From positions 52,693,464 through 52,757,463 of the forward strand of contig NC_057917.1 in assembly GCF_018873765.1 (NCBI RefSeq): 64,000 nucleotides of DNA, read 5' to 3'. Every line of letters begins with the position of its first letter. Position 1 is the first letter of the stretch. Shown piece by piece: positions 12,579 through 24,325 of the stretch. Under the pieces are notes generated by a model. The model did no database searches, was not told where the DNA came from, and was given only the letters and a program-made list of their open reading frames with translations. Origin of the DNA: Telopea speciosissima (taxonomy: Eukaryota > Streptophyta > Magnoliopsida > Proteales > Proteaceae). The position numbers were made by a program, and so were the translations under genes.

Positions 12579-14844
12579 TCAATCCGTAGAGGTGGTCAAT
12601 TTATCCAAAGCATCTGAGACAAGTCTCATTGAAGGTCTCCTCTCAGGACTGGTCTGAACGCAGGCCAGAGCAATTTTCAGCACTGCAACTATCTCCTCTT
12701 CCCTGCCAGATTCTCCAACCAAATAAGGATCCAAGACATCTGAAAGTGGCTTCTTTTCCTCAATGCAGAGTTGTATCCACCTAACCATATCCATTTCTGA
12801 TGTACCCACTTGAACCATTGGTGATCTTCCAGAAATCATTTCCAGTAAAATCACCCCATATGAGTAAATATCCCACTTCTGTGATGGCTTCACAATTTTC
12901 AGGGCTTCAGGAGCTTGATAACAAGATCCGGAACTTATGGTTGGACTTACTGTAATAACTTCAGATGATGCACTCTGTTGTTGCCATGGTTTCTCGGTAG
13001 CTACCCAATTGGATTGCAGCGCTGGGGAAGCTCCTGCGATATTGGCAAGGCGCCCAAGTCCAAAATCAGCAATGTGAGGCTCCAGATTCTGCCCAAGCAG
13101 TATATTGTTTGGCTTCAGATCGCCATGGACATACTTTTTGGGGCTAAATTCATGCAGATATGTTAGACCTTTTGCTACTCCTCTTATGATTCTGAGTCTA
13201 ACAGACCACCTCAGAGGTGTAAAGGATGGCATTCCAGCCTTCCCTGAAAAGATTAAGAACTCATAACATCAATATAAGAAACTTTCACCCTTAGTAGCAA
13301 ATCAAACAAATCAAACTAAAATTCCAAGAAATGAGGGAGATTTGAGGTTGGGTTAGCTTACCATGAATAGCAGTGGCAAGGTTGCCATTGGGTATGAAAT
13401 CATAGATGAGTAGCTTCTCATCCACAGACCAGTAATAGGCTCTAAGAGTTGCGATGTTGGGATGCCTGAGCTTCCCTATCGCTTCTACTTCACTCTGAAA
13501 TTCCTTAAACCTTTGAGAACCTCCTTCACCCAATCTCCTCACAGCTAAGGTAAGTCCATCTTCAAGCACAACTTTATACACAATCCCTATTCCACTCTTA
13601 CCCAGAACAAAGGCAGATGCTTTCAGAAGCTCATCCAGATCGAATCCCACCTGCATATCCAATGGCACAAGATCATGCTGCTCCACAGTTTCTGATAAAG
13701 TTTCAGACTCGTCTTTCCTAAAACACAAACACTCCTTTCTCCCCTTTGATCCCTTCTCAAAATTACTACCACCTTCATCCTTACCCTTCCTACAATTGCA
13801 GACTTTCCGGTAACAGTAAGAGAACAACGCCCCAATGAAACAAATGCCAACTATATTACTCACCACAATAGCAATCACATCAGTCTTACTAAGCCCTCTG
13901 CTCTTATTACCGCTCTTATCAGAGCCATCATCTGTAGTCGAAGACGGGAAGCTATTAGGTATGAAGGGAAACGAGGATGAAGCATTGGCACCAGCAGTGT
14001 CTGAACAGGGGTCTTTTAATGGTGGTCCACAGAGCCCTGGGTTCCCAATGAATGCCGTTGGTCCTCTGTTCACGAGAGCACCATTCTGAGGTATCTGCCC
14101 GCTTAGATTGTTGTAAGAAAGATCAATGTAAACCTTCTCAGGAAGATTCCCAAGGCTGGGAGGGATTGAACTACTGAACAAATTATGAGACAGATCGACA
14201 GTTCCTTGCAAGCTCGAAAGATTACCCATGTCGCTAGGAATAGAACCGTTCACTTTATTGTAAGAGAGATCAAGTTTTTCCAGAGAAAACAGAGCAGTAC
14301 CAAACCCAGATGGCAAAGAACCAGTGAAATTGTTTTTGCTGAGATCGAGATACCTCAATCTCTTGCATTGAATTAACGAAGTGGGTAACGAACCATTCAA
14401 GAAGTTGTAAGATAAATCTAAGGTCTGTAGGTAACTGAGCTTGCCAACATCGGGAGGGATAGACCCAGATATGGCATTCCCGACAAGAACTAAACTTTGT
14501 AGTCCCCGCGCATCAAATAGGCCAGCGGGCAAGCTCCCATAGAACTTATTGTTCCTCAGATTGACATGCCGAAGCGCAGTGAGGGATCCAAGAGCAGAAG
14601 GAAGAAACCCAACAAGCTTCTTAGTAGGAATGCCAATAGAAACAACTTTACCTTCTCTGCATGTAATCCCATTCCATGAACAAGGGTTGTTATCAGAAGA
14701 GTTCCAGTTATCCAAGGATCTTTCGGGGTCATACCCAATGGACTGTTTGAGTGACAAAAGAGCAACGCCTTCATCATTCAAAGAGCCCACAAGAAGAAAC
14801 GAATTGCAGAGAAAAAGAAACAACCAAACAAGAGCCAGTACCAT
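12579..14844 (-). CDS. ZAR1: LRR receptor-like protein kinase, ZAR1 type (2 exons, 715 aa)
   Basis: Plasma-membrane receptor kinase of LRR subfamily III. Exons on the minus strand: 14844-13362 and 13243-12579; phase 1 junction, TGA stop at 12579-12581. Total 715 aa, as in Arabidopsis ZAR1 (716). Order: signal peptide (1-20), LRR N-cap with [10 protein letters not shown] (53-62), about seven LRRs (80-250), NPGLCGPP cap (268-275), transmembrane helix (322-346), kinase (about 405-705). The start at 14844 was chosen because it gives the signal peptide; an upstream in-frame ATG exists at 15036. The ATP-binding lysine motif is AVRR (434-437), with Arg where Lys is usual; the catalytic loop is HGDLKPNN (534-541) with Gly for Arg; DFG (554-556) and APE (605-607) are intact. 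These oddities are shared by the family as I recall it, so kinase activity may be weak. Arabidopsis ZAR1 acts in asymmetric division of the zygote through calmodulin and G-beta; that role here is inferred. Confidence 0.93.
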
Positions 14845-15036
14845 TACTGCAAAGTCTGCAATCAGGAAAAATTGCAGAGAGAAATGCCCGTTGCAGAAAA
14901 TCCAAAGCACAAGAGATGGGTTAGTTACAAGGGCTTGCCTTCCCGGCCGAAGAACAAGAAGTAGAAATGAGTATGAAAAGATCCTGAAACGACGAAGTAT
15001 TAAGGAAGGAAAGCAGACGGAAACGGAAGGAAGCAA
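14845..15036 (-). promoter_or_regulatory. Probable 5' leader of the receptor kinase gene
   Basis: The reading frame of the kinase gene stays open upstream to an ATG at 15036, but the 64 extra residues are unlike a signal peptide and would bury the hydrophobic leader that begins at 14844. I read this stretch as 5' untranslated region. An alternative longer start cannot be fully excluded. Confidence 0.5.
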
Positions 15037-15229
15037 AATGTTTGGACTTTGGATTCTAGTTTTTCAGGAAGCTATGACAGCAACCAGTAACGAGGAGAGA
15101 AGTGTCGAAGAATGGGAAAGCGTTTCAGCTTTGCGTAGGCTTAAGCATTGGAAAGATAGTTTATGGAAGAAAAGATGGAGATTCCGAAACCCCATAAGTC
15201 AATTAAACATTTAAAAAAAATCCCGATTC

Positions 15230-16927
15230 AGTAATACAGTTAGCAATTTCTCGTGATTGAGAATGATTATTAGCTTTGGAAATTTATCGCGATATTTTTT
15301 GCAATAATCGTGTATCATATCGTTATATGCTGTATGGAGAACATGGAACACAAGGGGAGAAGGGTAGTTAAGGCTGTGTTAGATATGTATTTTTCGAATG
15401 TATTTTAAATCGATTTCATATTCGCATGGGATGGAAATAGTTTGGACTTTGGATCAATTTGGCAGGATTGGACTAATCTATATGAAGTTAGTTTTTAGGG
15501 TTTTTTGTTATTCATTTCCATTCTTTTTTATTCGATTTTGGTTGTCTTTGATCTGATCTATATCAAATTCGATCAATATCAATATGGATCTCAATTTGTA
15601 TTTTTTTAACCCTACCTCAATGTTATTTTGGCAATTGTTTGATGAAGTTTATGGGAAAAACAGTCTTCTAAATTTTGCTTAAGAAGATGTTAGAACTCTC
15701 TACAATTCCTACACACTAATATGATAGGATTTTGAATAATAAAAGAATAGAATTTTGAAATATCAAATCAACAGATAAAATAATTAATGATGTTTTTCGA
15801 GCTTTTTGTAAATGCACCATCCCAAATTAACCAAATATAATTGAAAAGAGATTTTCCCACCACACCTAAGTCACCTTTACACAAACGGACCTTATAATCC
15901 AACCCCGTAAAAGAGAATTTAATCTAATATTTATACTATCGTGGCAAAATAGATCATATCACCAAACATATCTATCAAAGAGTTTCAAATTGCTACGGAA
16001 ATAAGGTCGACATGACAGATAGAGTCCGAATCCTCTCCCCACAGGCCTTTTATCTTTGATCTCACAACGTTCATGAAGTATTTGGTCTCACACTCCAATG
16101 GTGGATCCCACACCGTATGAACTGTAAGATCTGATGAAGAATACGCATGTACGTGGGGAGACTGGAGAGGATCCCAGCACAGACATTGATTGATGGAGAT
16201 CCTCTTATCAGACACGTTTGAAAAAGGAAAAGAAAAGGGCAAAAAAAAGATTGTAGCAGTACAGGTCAGTTGTAAATTACTAATACATACAACATAAATC
16301 TCGGCTCGCGAGAAGTAAAAAACTTTTTTGTAAACATTAAATATTGAAAGCAACTTGAGAATATTGAAGTAGGCGGTAAATTGAGAGATGTGACTCTATT
16401 TTGAGTGACAAATGTCAGAGTAGTTCCTTTTGTCAGTCAGCGTAGCTGAAATATGTGAACTGTTTTTTTTTTTTTCTTTTTTTTTTTGAGTAATATTAAA
16501 AGTGTTCACTGTAAACCCTACTACTTTAGCCTTTAGGTGTGCTATGCAGTGTTGGTGTTGAGTGGATAAGAGCCTGCGCTAACCTTTTCTATTAAAATAA
16601 ATAAAATCAAATAAACTAAGGATTAGAAAAAAATTAAAAAATAAATTTTTTTGGTTTCTTCCAATTTCCAAAGGCTTAGCTAGAGAACTTGACCGTGGCC
16701 CCCTGGTTAGTGGTTTCCTTCCAATACTACTGTTGATTGAAGAGCAGCACGCTTGCACGTCAAGCGAGGCCAGCGTTAGAGCCGACAACTTGACTGCATC
16801 AGCGTGAGGACCGGAGTCTGGATCGGCCGATCCTATCCAATCCAATTCAATTCCGAGTTTTAAAACCTTGGGAACGCATTGAGCATTCACCATCCACCAA
16901 TCCCCACACCCCACTTCCACTGGAATT
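15230..16927. other. Intergenic, no gene seen
   Basis: AT-rich sequence with a T-run at 16464-16488. The open frames on the minus strand (16353-15985 and 16920-16579) have no domain and no splice partners. I see no gene here. Confidence 0.45.
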
Positions 16928-17117
16928 GGATCTTATCCAGCCGTAGTAGGAGCTGCACCTATGCAGCACCGTTAAAAAATAGAAAAAACAGGGGTAAGAT
17001 AGTCATTTCATAGGTAGATCCCACATGGACTCCACATATGAAATGACCACCCTCCTCTTATATTTAGGGTGGTTTTTGGTGCTACAGTGCCGTTCCCACC
17101 ACAACTGCACAAGATCC
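16928..17117. mobile_element. Mutator-like MITE, GGATC...TCCAGC terminal family
   Basis: The left end (GGATCTTATCCAGCCGTAG) and the right end (CACCACAACTGCACAAGATCC) form an imperfect inverted repeat of about 45 bp. Inside is a smaller inverted pair around GTCATTTCATAGGT and ATATGAAATGAC. The sequence is related to the ends of 6509-8180 and to 41593-41785. No exact target duplication is left, which suggests an older copy. Confidence 0.7.
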
Positions 17118-17880
17118 AAGTCCACTCCCACTTCCCCATCTACATCAAATAAAATTTTGCCAAAAGATTAAGACACGTCTCTGTTTTACAACCCATAACT
17201 GAAAGTTTAACTTAACCCAAACAAAAAAAGTTCAACTTTTTATCTTGGGCAAAATAAGAATAGACACATCACACAGTATCACACGATTTACACTACAAGA
17301 TTTGCCATTACAAAAAAATGAAAAAGGGACAAAGATATTTACTTGGTGGTGTTTGCTAGGCCATTTCACCAGCGCATCGATTGATGTTGTTTGTGCTTCT
17401 GGATAGATATTCAGGCGTGCTCTTCTATTATTGACCTAGACGTTTGTATAGAGACCATGCAACCAAGTAAAAATCTATCTCCTAGTAGGATGGATGGGTT
17501 TTTATATTTCCACAATACTACTGTACTACAAATTACATTAGGCAACTGTTCTCAAAATGGTGAATGGTGTTGTTTGTTCTTCCGTCTTTCCCTTGCCATC
17601 ATAATTGAGAGAGATTTTCGAGTACTCGCATTCTGGTGCACTTTACTTTTGGAGCGTGCAACATGTTTTGATTTATAAGTATTTTTTTTAGTGCATTTGA
17701 TCTTGATCAACAGGTCATAAACTAATCTGGTCCTGCTCCATATATCAAAATCTTTAAAACAAAAAAACCTAAAAAAAGGGTGGGGACCCCGCACAACTAG
17801 ATTGCTGGTCTAAACAGACCAATGAAGGACTGGACATTTGAAATGAATGAAATGATAGACAGAGGACATGGCCAACTACC
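17118..17880. other. Intergenic, no gene seen
   Basis: Short open frames only (for example 17391-17678 +). No domains, splice-compatible exons or terminal repeats recognised. Confidence 0.45.
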
Positions 17881-17889
17881 AAGCTATTA

Positions 17890-18620
17890 CAAACATGGTT
17901 CTAACTATCAGTATTGTATCAATGCATCGGTCCATACGTATCGATATCACCGGTAGTCATTACTCGTTACCAATATGATACGGATATGATGTGGAAGTAT
18001 TGGATACAGTCCAGTTTTAGGCATCAGTATTGGAGACCATGTTAGTCACCTCCAATACCGGCCGGTATTGGGGTTCAAGTTTAGAAAACAAACCACTTGT
18101 AAGTAGGGCTGTAAATGGATAACCAAAAATCCGAATTCGATCCTCATCCGTATCCGTTTAGGGGCATCCGTATTCGATTAGAGATATCCAGAAAAAAATC
18201 CGAATACTCCGATAAAAATCTGAATCCGGATACATAGTTATAAAAAATTAAGTAAATATCGATTTTGAGGGTTTTTTAAGATTCAACATGTTCTAGAATA
18301 TGAGGAAAAGAGAATCATGATCTAAAACTATGGATTGAGAGTGAATTGTATCCACTAGGGGGAGGAAGGTTCGGGTTATACAATGCAGAGGTGTAAACAG
18401 ATGGTCGAAAATTCGAATTCGATCCGCATCCGAATCGATTTAGAGGTATCCGTATTCGACCAGAAAATATCCGAATCCGATTACATTCTATCCGTATCCG
18501 AGCCAAATCCGATCCGTTTACAGGCCTACTTGTAAGCTGATATTCTCAAATCATATTGATACCAATACTGACAATACCAATACGTATGAGCTGATACGAT
18601 ACCAATACCTTTGAAGTTGA
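17890..18620. repeat. ATCGGTATC-type dispersed repeat, split by a hAT element
   Basis: The left part (17890-18103) and the right part (18529-18620) are rich in ACCAATAC/GATACGATAC-like motifs. They form one repeat interrupted by the hAT element at 18104-18528. Similar stretches occur near 9780, 29140, 30240 and 30930. The class of this repeat is unknown to me. Confidence 0.5.
18104..18528. mobile_element. Non-autonomous hAT element, exact 8-bp target duplication
   Basis: A 425-bp element with ends TAGGGCTGTAAATGG and CCGTTTACAGGCCTA (inverted), flanked by exact CTTGTAAG on both sides (18096-18103 and 18529-18536). The 8-bp duplication and the terminal sequence are typical of plant hAT elements. 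The interior contains the left-end sequence twice in the same orientation (about 18104-18210 and 18390-18490), so the element may be a dimeric derivative. There is no transposase frame. Confidence 0.85.
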
Positions 18621-20351
18621 ATTTTCATTGGAAATGAAAATGGAATGTTTGTTATAAGTTAGGTGTTTGCTTTTGTTTTCTTCTTTTTCTTTTTTAGGGT
18701 TTTTCTTGGACCAAATTCCAATTTCAACGTGATTAGTTGCGGTGTTAAGTGAGGGGAAGAGCCGTTTCTTTGTGGTGGGGACTGGGGACTGAGTGAGTGG
18801 TTAGTATAGATTAGAGACCAACGTACTCTGATTTGGACCACCACACTACTCTCTGACTTGCACCCATAGAGATCGCCCTCCACCACCATACTCTCTCACT
18901 ACTAAACAAGTCAGACACCCAAGTTCCTCTAAGTCACCCAAGAAAGAGAGAAAAATAAAATCTTGAGGTTGAGAAGATGAGATGACAAATATATATTAAA
19001 TAAATAATGGGTCTAGACAAAGACTGCATTTGGTATATTTTATGGAATACATTATCGATCTAGAATGCATTCCGAAAATGAATATCAAATGCAGCCTTAG
19101 TTTACATAAAGGATTGGTCTGATCGAAATCAGTCAAAATCAGGATTAGCCTGAATATGTTGATCCTATCCGATTTTTCAAACTTTGCCTTGACCTCGAAA
19201 CTGAAATCTAGAAACTTGGAAAATGCTCCTTAAAGAGAATAAGTTTTCCTTCATTGGTGGAGAAGAAGACGATGATGTGATATTGTGATTGGACTCCTAT
19301 GTTATCATTAACTCGCAACTTTTATTGTTGGTAAATAGTCAAAAATACCATTCCATGTGTTAATCAAAGGGTCCCCTACAATTTACTCCCTCGTCTTCCA
19401 GACATCTATATTTCCTTCCATCAATTCCACCGTAACATAAGGATGGATGGAATAAATTTCTTCTGTCATATATTAGTCATAGATTGACAGATAGATTATA
19501 GTCTCCCACAGCCACAAGTAACATTCATTCCACAAGCTGCATGACTTCCTCACTGTTCGTGGGTTGGGCCAGTCTTGTTGGGCCTTTTATCTTTTGAATA
19601 TTAAATTAAATCCGGACTTGGGCTTAAGATTTACCTTCAAGATCCATGAAAGCTCATTTTGAGACCTACCTGGCTCATAACTCAATGATTAAATTTATGA
19701 GAGAGAGGGTTCTCCATGATGCTAGTGTGGGAGGAATCTCCCATGCTACATCATCGATGGCGGCATAGGAACGGGTATAATCCACATGGGATTCACATGG
19801 TCAAGATAGGAGAGAGAAACAATAATAAACAAAAAAAAAAAAAAAAAAAACTCATGTAAGAGGGCATTAGAATAGTAGCATCAAGGGAAACTTTTTCCCT
19901 ATTATGCAAGGGCCCCATTAGAGGGACGAGAATGAGGCCCATGAAGGCCACAACGTTCTAGGAAAGCAAGAAAGATACTAATAGTTCTGTGACTTTTTAG
20001 ATGTTGTCAAAGGGTTCCTGAAGCACTCTTCTAAAGGAGAAGTATCAACTACCAGACAAAATTGGGACTGGTTCTAATTGTTTCCACTTTTTTGGGATAG
20101 GACCACAACCATCCAAGATAACTAATCGATTCCAAAACTTAAAACCAAAATCAACTCATCAACATACTAATGGATGATTTTATTGCTTTCTTGGGAAGTG
20201 ATTTTTTTTAATTTCTTACTCTACAGGAGTAGATTTTGTAGAGTAGATTGTGAATAGAATAGCATTTGACACCACACGCTGGTCTGTTTTTTGGCTCATT
20301 AGATAACAGTCCGGTTCAAAAAGTTCTCACAGAGTACTTTTGACAGAGCAA
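18621..20351. other. Intergenic, no gene seen
   Basis: AT-rich sequence with a poly-A run at 19831-19850. Open frames are short and lack support. No gene recognised. Confidence 0.45.
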
Positions 20352-20446
20352 AAAGTTTATATTTCTCGATTTGTGCATGTCATCCTTGCGCAAGTGCCAT
20401 GCTAATCTTCTCTAAATTGTTCCTATCAGATGTCTCCGAAGAAGAG
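20352..20446 (-). pseudogene. U6 snRNA pseudogene
   Basis: On the minus strand the sequence matches plant U6 snRNA over most of its length: CTTCGGAGACATC (5' stem region), AGAGAAGATTAGCATGGC, TGCGCAAGGATGACATGC and ACAAATCGAGAAAT near the 3' end, followed by a TTTTT run at 20351-20355. About six bases of the GATAAAATTGG segment are missing and the essential ACAGAGA box reads TTAGAGA. The plant upstream sequence element (TCCCACATCG) is not seen upstream. U6 normally pairs with the 5' splice site in the spliceosome; this copy is unlikely to function. Confidence 0.85.
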
Positions 20447-21395
20447 CATTTATACTTTTACAATTCATGAATACTTCTGTATCGCTCATGATTTTTTTTC
20501 CCATCACTCACAAGTCCCGACTCTTGAGTACCGACTCCCTCACCCTTTTTCGTCCTTCTTTTTTGTGGCAGCACCACCATCTCTTTCAAAGTTGTCAAGT
20601 ACCAAAAGATTCGGAAAATCTTTCTCTTTTTCTGTAGGGGTGCGCTACAGATCTTGTAGAGCTCGCCACATGGATAAACTTCTATTTGTACGATATGGAT
20701 CTAGCTAGAAATCTTGAGCATGGTGCACATGTGATGTATAGGAGGATTTCTTAATTTTGAAATCCAAACTTCCAGTTCAATCTGTGCCACCCAAATGGAA
20801 GCTCATCCACGTGGTGAGCTCTAATGCCGCACTACAAGATCTGTAACGCGCCCCCACGCTATAGAGGAGCCGTATCCCCACCCAGGGGTAGTTAAGGATT
20901 TTTTTAACAAAGGCAAAGAAGTCAAAAGCTGTTAACAGACCTCCTAAAGAAAGTTGATAGGCCATGGAATTTGAGCCTTGAAGAATGCCCTTCAACCCGA
21001 ATCTGAGGACTACCTTCAACTGCTAATTGCCATACACTAGAGTTCCTAGACAGTGGCTTAACTAATTGGAAGAATAGGTGTTATAGTTTTCTGAAACAAT
21101 GGCTATAACAAAGAAGGGGAGGGTGTTGTGTTTATGATTGTGAGGTTTAAAATGGAATCTCAACCTTGTTCTTTTAACAAAACTAAACCACAAATCTCCT
21201 TAATTATATTTTAGAGAAAGATTTCCTTCTCCAGGGGAAAAGGAAACACCCACTCATCTAGGATCATCCTTACTCCTTCCTATAGAACCAATGTCCGAAA
21301 TGCCCCCTCTAGTTTTTTATCTTTGGTCCCATGGTAATCATCACCCATGCTTCACTGTGGCTGAAGGGAAATTGCTCTCTCATATTTTTATTGGG
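20447..21395. other. Intergenic, no gene seen
   Basis: Two short open frames (20430-20708 + and 21019-20777 -) share a repeated segment containing GTAGAGCTCGCCACATGGAT or its inverse (about 20660 and 20810), so this may be an old inverted-repeat element. No gene. Confidence 0.4.
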
Positions 21396-21545
21396 AAAAA
21401 GTTCTCTGAGCCGCCAGGGCAGGGTATGTCAGCATCTCTGTGTCTATTTCTCTCCTCACATGAAATGAAATCGCTGCCCTTTGATGCACCTCATTGGTGT
21501 GCTCCCTATGTCACTTGCTTAAAGGACTCTCTCCCATTTTTTATT
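21396..21545. mobile_element. MITE related to 40608-40772
   Basis: The segment runs from GGGAAAAAGTTCTCTGAG to CTCTCTCCCATT and contains the TCTATTTCTCTCCTCACATGAAATG block shared with the palindromic MITE at 40608-40772. Its ends have drifted, so limits are approximate. Confidence 0.5.
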
Positions 21546-21553
21546 ATTGAGAA

Positions 21554-22073
21554 AATCTTGGTGTAACTAAAATTGGTGAAAAAGAAGTTATAACCTTACT
21601 CTTTTGCCCTTTTATCATAACACACTTATTTTTTCAATAATGATAAAATAATTTCATTGCACATGTTTCCTCAATAAAATATGCAATACACCATTCTTGA
21701 GCATGACAAAATGGTAGATCATTTTTAAATTGTTTTGAAAACCTTTTTTGTCCTCTAACTTAAAAGAACTTTTGAAAACAAAACAATGGGCAATCAAAAG
21801 AATATTACAACTTCTCAGTTCACCGCTTAAATTACAACAAAATGCACCTTTTATTATTTCATCCAAGTTGATTAATTTTTTATTTGAGACTTTTCTATCT
21901 TTGCTTTCAAGCATATGTGGGTGAATCCATTTTGTTCTTTTTATATTGGTTGTGTGCTAATGTTAGTTGTATGGGAGAATAAAATTAATCTCTTTAACCT
22001 TTGTGTTTTACAAGTAGTTTTTAACTGTAACAATTCCAAAATGATAGATTAATCAAGCATAGTTACACCAAGA
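21554..22073. mobile_element. TIR element (about 520 bp), family shared with 56650-56929
   Basis: The left end ATCTTGGTGTAACT at about 21555 is the exact reverse complement of the right end AGTTACACCAAGAT at about 22061-22074. The left part continues with GGTGAAAAAGAAGTTATAACCTTAC, which is mirrored by the related MITE inside the RELCH-like gene. There is no coding capacity. It lies about 290 bp past the stop of the WEB/PMI2-like gene. Confidence 0.75.
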
Positions 22074-22360
22074 TTAAACCTAAAAAAAGGTACCAAAGTT
22101 GCCATTAGCTGGATTTCTCATGTTAGCATCTGAGTGTAAATATGTAAATGTAATGCAAACTAAATCCACATGAAAAATTATATATAAACATTCTTTTGCA
22201 AAATATGGGGAATATATATAGAACCAGATTAACAGCATTGTCCATTCACTGAAAAAAGAAGAATGAGGAACAGAGTTCAACTTGAAAAGGGAAAAAGGTT
22301 AACTCACAGGAAAAGATGTCAATCTATATTTCATCTCAAATCCTGCAAACTAGACAATGA

Positions 22361-24325
22361 TTAGAGATGATTTTTTGTTTTCTTCCTGGCAAAAAACTTG
22401 ACTAAGTTAGGCAGTACCAGCCTCCTTTTCCTAATGGTAATGGAAGTGGATCGGTTTAAAAGTGGGGTTCCAGGAGAGCTAGGCCTTCTTAATCGTGCCC
22501 GAGTTGTCGGTGTCAAGCTGCCATTGTTTTTAATGGACTTTCTTGACAATGCTTTCTCAAGCTTCATGTTTTTAGCTTCTGGGTTCTTCTCATGATGTTG
22601 TTCCCAATTATGTGGCTCCTCCTCAATGTCTCTCTTCATTTTCATTGACTTCTCTGTTCTGTATATCTCTTGTTCTTCCACCAGCCTTAGCTCTCTGATC
22701 TCTCTCTTAGCTGTTTCAGTGTTCAGCAATATCTCTTTCTCAGAGGCTCTTAGTGCTTCAATCCATGCTTGAGCTGCAACAACCTTCTTATCTGCAATTT
22801 CTTTAGCACCTTTGGCACAGCTAGTCAAGTACTGGTATTCAAAATTTGTGATGGTTATTGAAGAGTTATGTTGAGATGCTAGAGCTCTTGCCTTCATGAT
22901 TTTCTCAGTAGAAGTTTTTAAGCTCTCAAGAGCTATAGCTTCTGATGCTTTGACCACTTCAAGCTCCTTCATAGCAGCTTGTAACATGACCTCTGCTAAT
23001 TCACTATCACTCTCAGTCTTTTGAATTTCTGTTCTGATGCTTGCAGCTTCTTCACTAAAAAGTTCCCTCTCTTTATTTGCATCCTTTGTTTCTGTTTGTA
23101 ACTTTTGTAGTGTTTCTGAAAGATTGAAAACAATTGTTTTTGCCTTATCTTCAGCTCTATATGCATCTTCCAACTTGGATTTTCCCTCAAGGAGCTTAGA
23201 TTTTTGGTTCTGAACCAGCAAGACTGTTTTCTCTTCTAAAGTCCTCAGCTGAGCATTTTCTTCAGACACTTGCTTGAGTTCATCTCGTATTATATCCATG
23301 GAGGCCATTAATTGATATCCTACTTCTTTGATACGGGCTAATTCTTTCTTTGCTGTATCCAATTCTTCAGTAATTGACTGCAATAATGAAATTTGTGATT
23401 CCTCTTCCCTTCCCTCATGTATTCCAAAATCACCTGATTGTTCAGTCTTCTCATCCCTTTGATCCATTGTCTTAACTAGTTGCAATTCATTTTGTAAGAC
23501 TTCAACATCTGAAATCGTAGCGGCTAGTTTGCTCTCCAGTTCCTCTGCATTGCCTAGTTCCTGGGTTATGTCCTTGATTCTATTTCTGGTTCTTTCCAAT
23601 TTCTCTGAGAACTGAGAGGCCTCCATTCCTCTTTGAGCTTCAACTGCTCCAAGTTCCTTAACTGCTTCTATCCTAGCCAAATGAACAAGCACTTGCTCTT
23701 CATTTATTTCCTCAATCTCTTTCCTTAGCGTTTCCACAGTGCTTGAATGAAACTTCAATCTAGAAACAGAGGCTTCCAATTCTTTCTCTGCCCGCAGTTT
23801 TTCTTCTAGGACCGAATCCCTCTCAAGCTTAAGCTTACTCAATTCTTGTTTGACAAACTTCAATTCCTTCATCACTTGTGCATATAGGTGATTATCTGCT
23901 TTCCCACTCCAATTCTTCTGCAGCTTTTCAAGCTCGTATTTATGTGATTTTGCCTTCAGGTTTGATTTCTCGATTCGCGAAGTGAGATCCTTTGCCCTCA
24001 TCCTTGCGATATATAGCTCAGATTCTGCTTGGGCTTTCACAGACTCGGCAACCTTTCTGTTCTTACTGAATAGACCAATATCCTTCATCGCCAGATGGAG
24101 TTCTTTTGTTCTTGAAGGCGGTCTTTTCTGTGGGGAAAAAATTTAGGAAATTTTATTAGCTCAAGAAACCATCAACTGACAAGAAACAACTATGGAGAAT
24201 GACATCTGGGTTTTTTTGGGCTGAGGTTTTTCTTCATTGATTCGTTCTCCAAACAAGGTAATCGCTGCTTTAACGGACCTAATATGCATTCTATCGGAGA
24301 CCTGATCTACTCTCTCCATTTCCAT
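22361..24325 (-). CDS. PMI2: WEB family / PMI2-like coiled-coil protein (2 exons, about 627 aa)
   Basis: Cytosolic coiled-coil protein of the WEB family (DUF827). Arabidopsis PMI2 works with WEB1 in light-driven chloroplast movement. Exon 1 (24325-24204) starts MEMERVDQVS and encodes SVKAAITLFGERINEEKP, the conserved N-terminal motif; exon 2 (from 24122 or 24127 to 22361) encodes PSRTKELHLAMKDIG and the long helix. Heptad-rich coiled coil covers roughly residues 50-560; the family signature FEYQYLTSCAKGAKEIADKK lies in the last third, followed by AAQAWIEALRASEKEI and a basic Ser/Pro-rich tail ending in FFARKKTKNHL. The stop is TAA at 22361-22363. The junction is uncertain: a phase-2 donor (GT at 24203-24202) pairs in frame with an acceptor giving exon 2 from 24122. 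Length is close to PMI2 (about 600 aa). The paralogue PMI15 is the alternative name. Confidence 0.85.

Noticed and set aside
14549-15214. 221-codon open frame opposite the receptor kinase
   Set aside because: It is antisense to the well-supported LRR kinase exon and reflects its base composition.
24122-24130. Acceptor at 24128-24130 for the WEB/PMI2-like exon 2
   Set aside because: It is out of phase with the only plausible exon 1 donor; the acceptor six bases further gives an in-frame join, although the choice remains uncertain.
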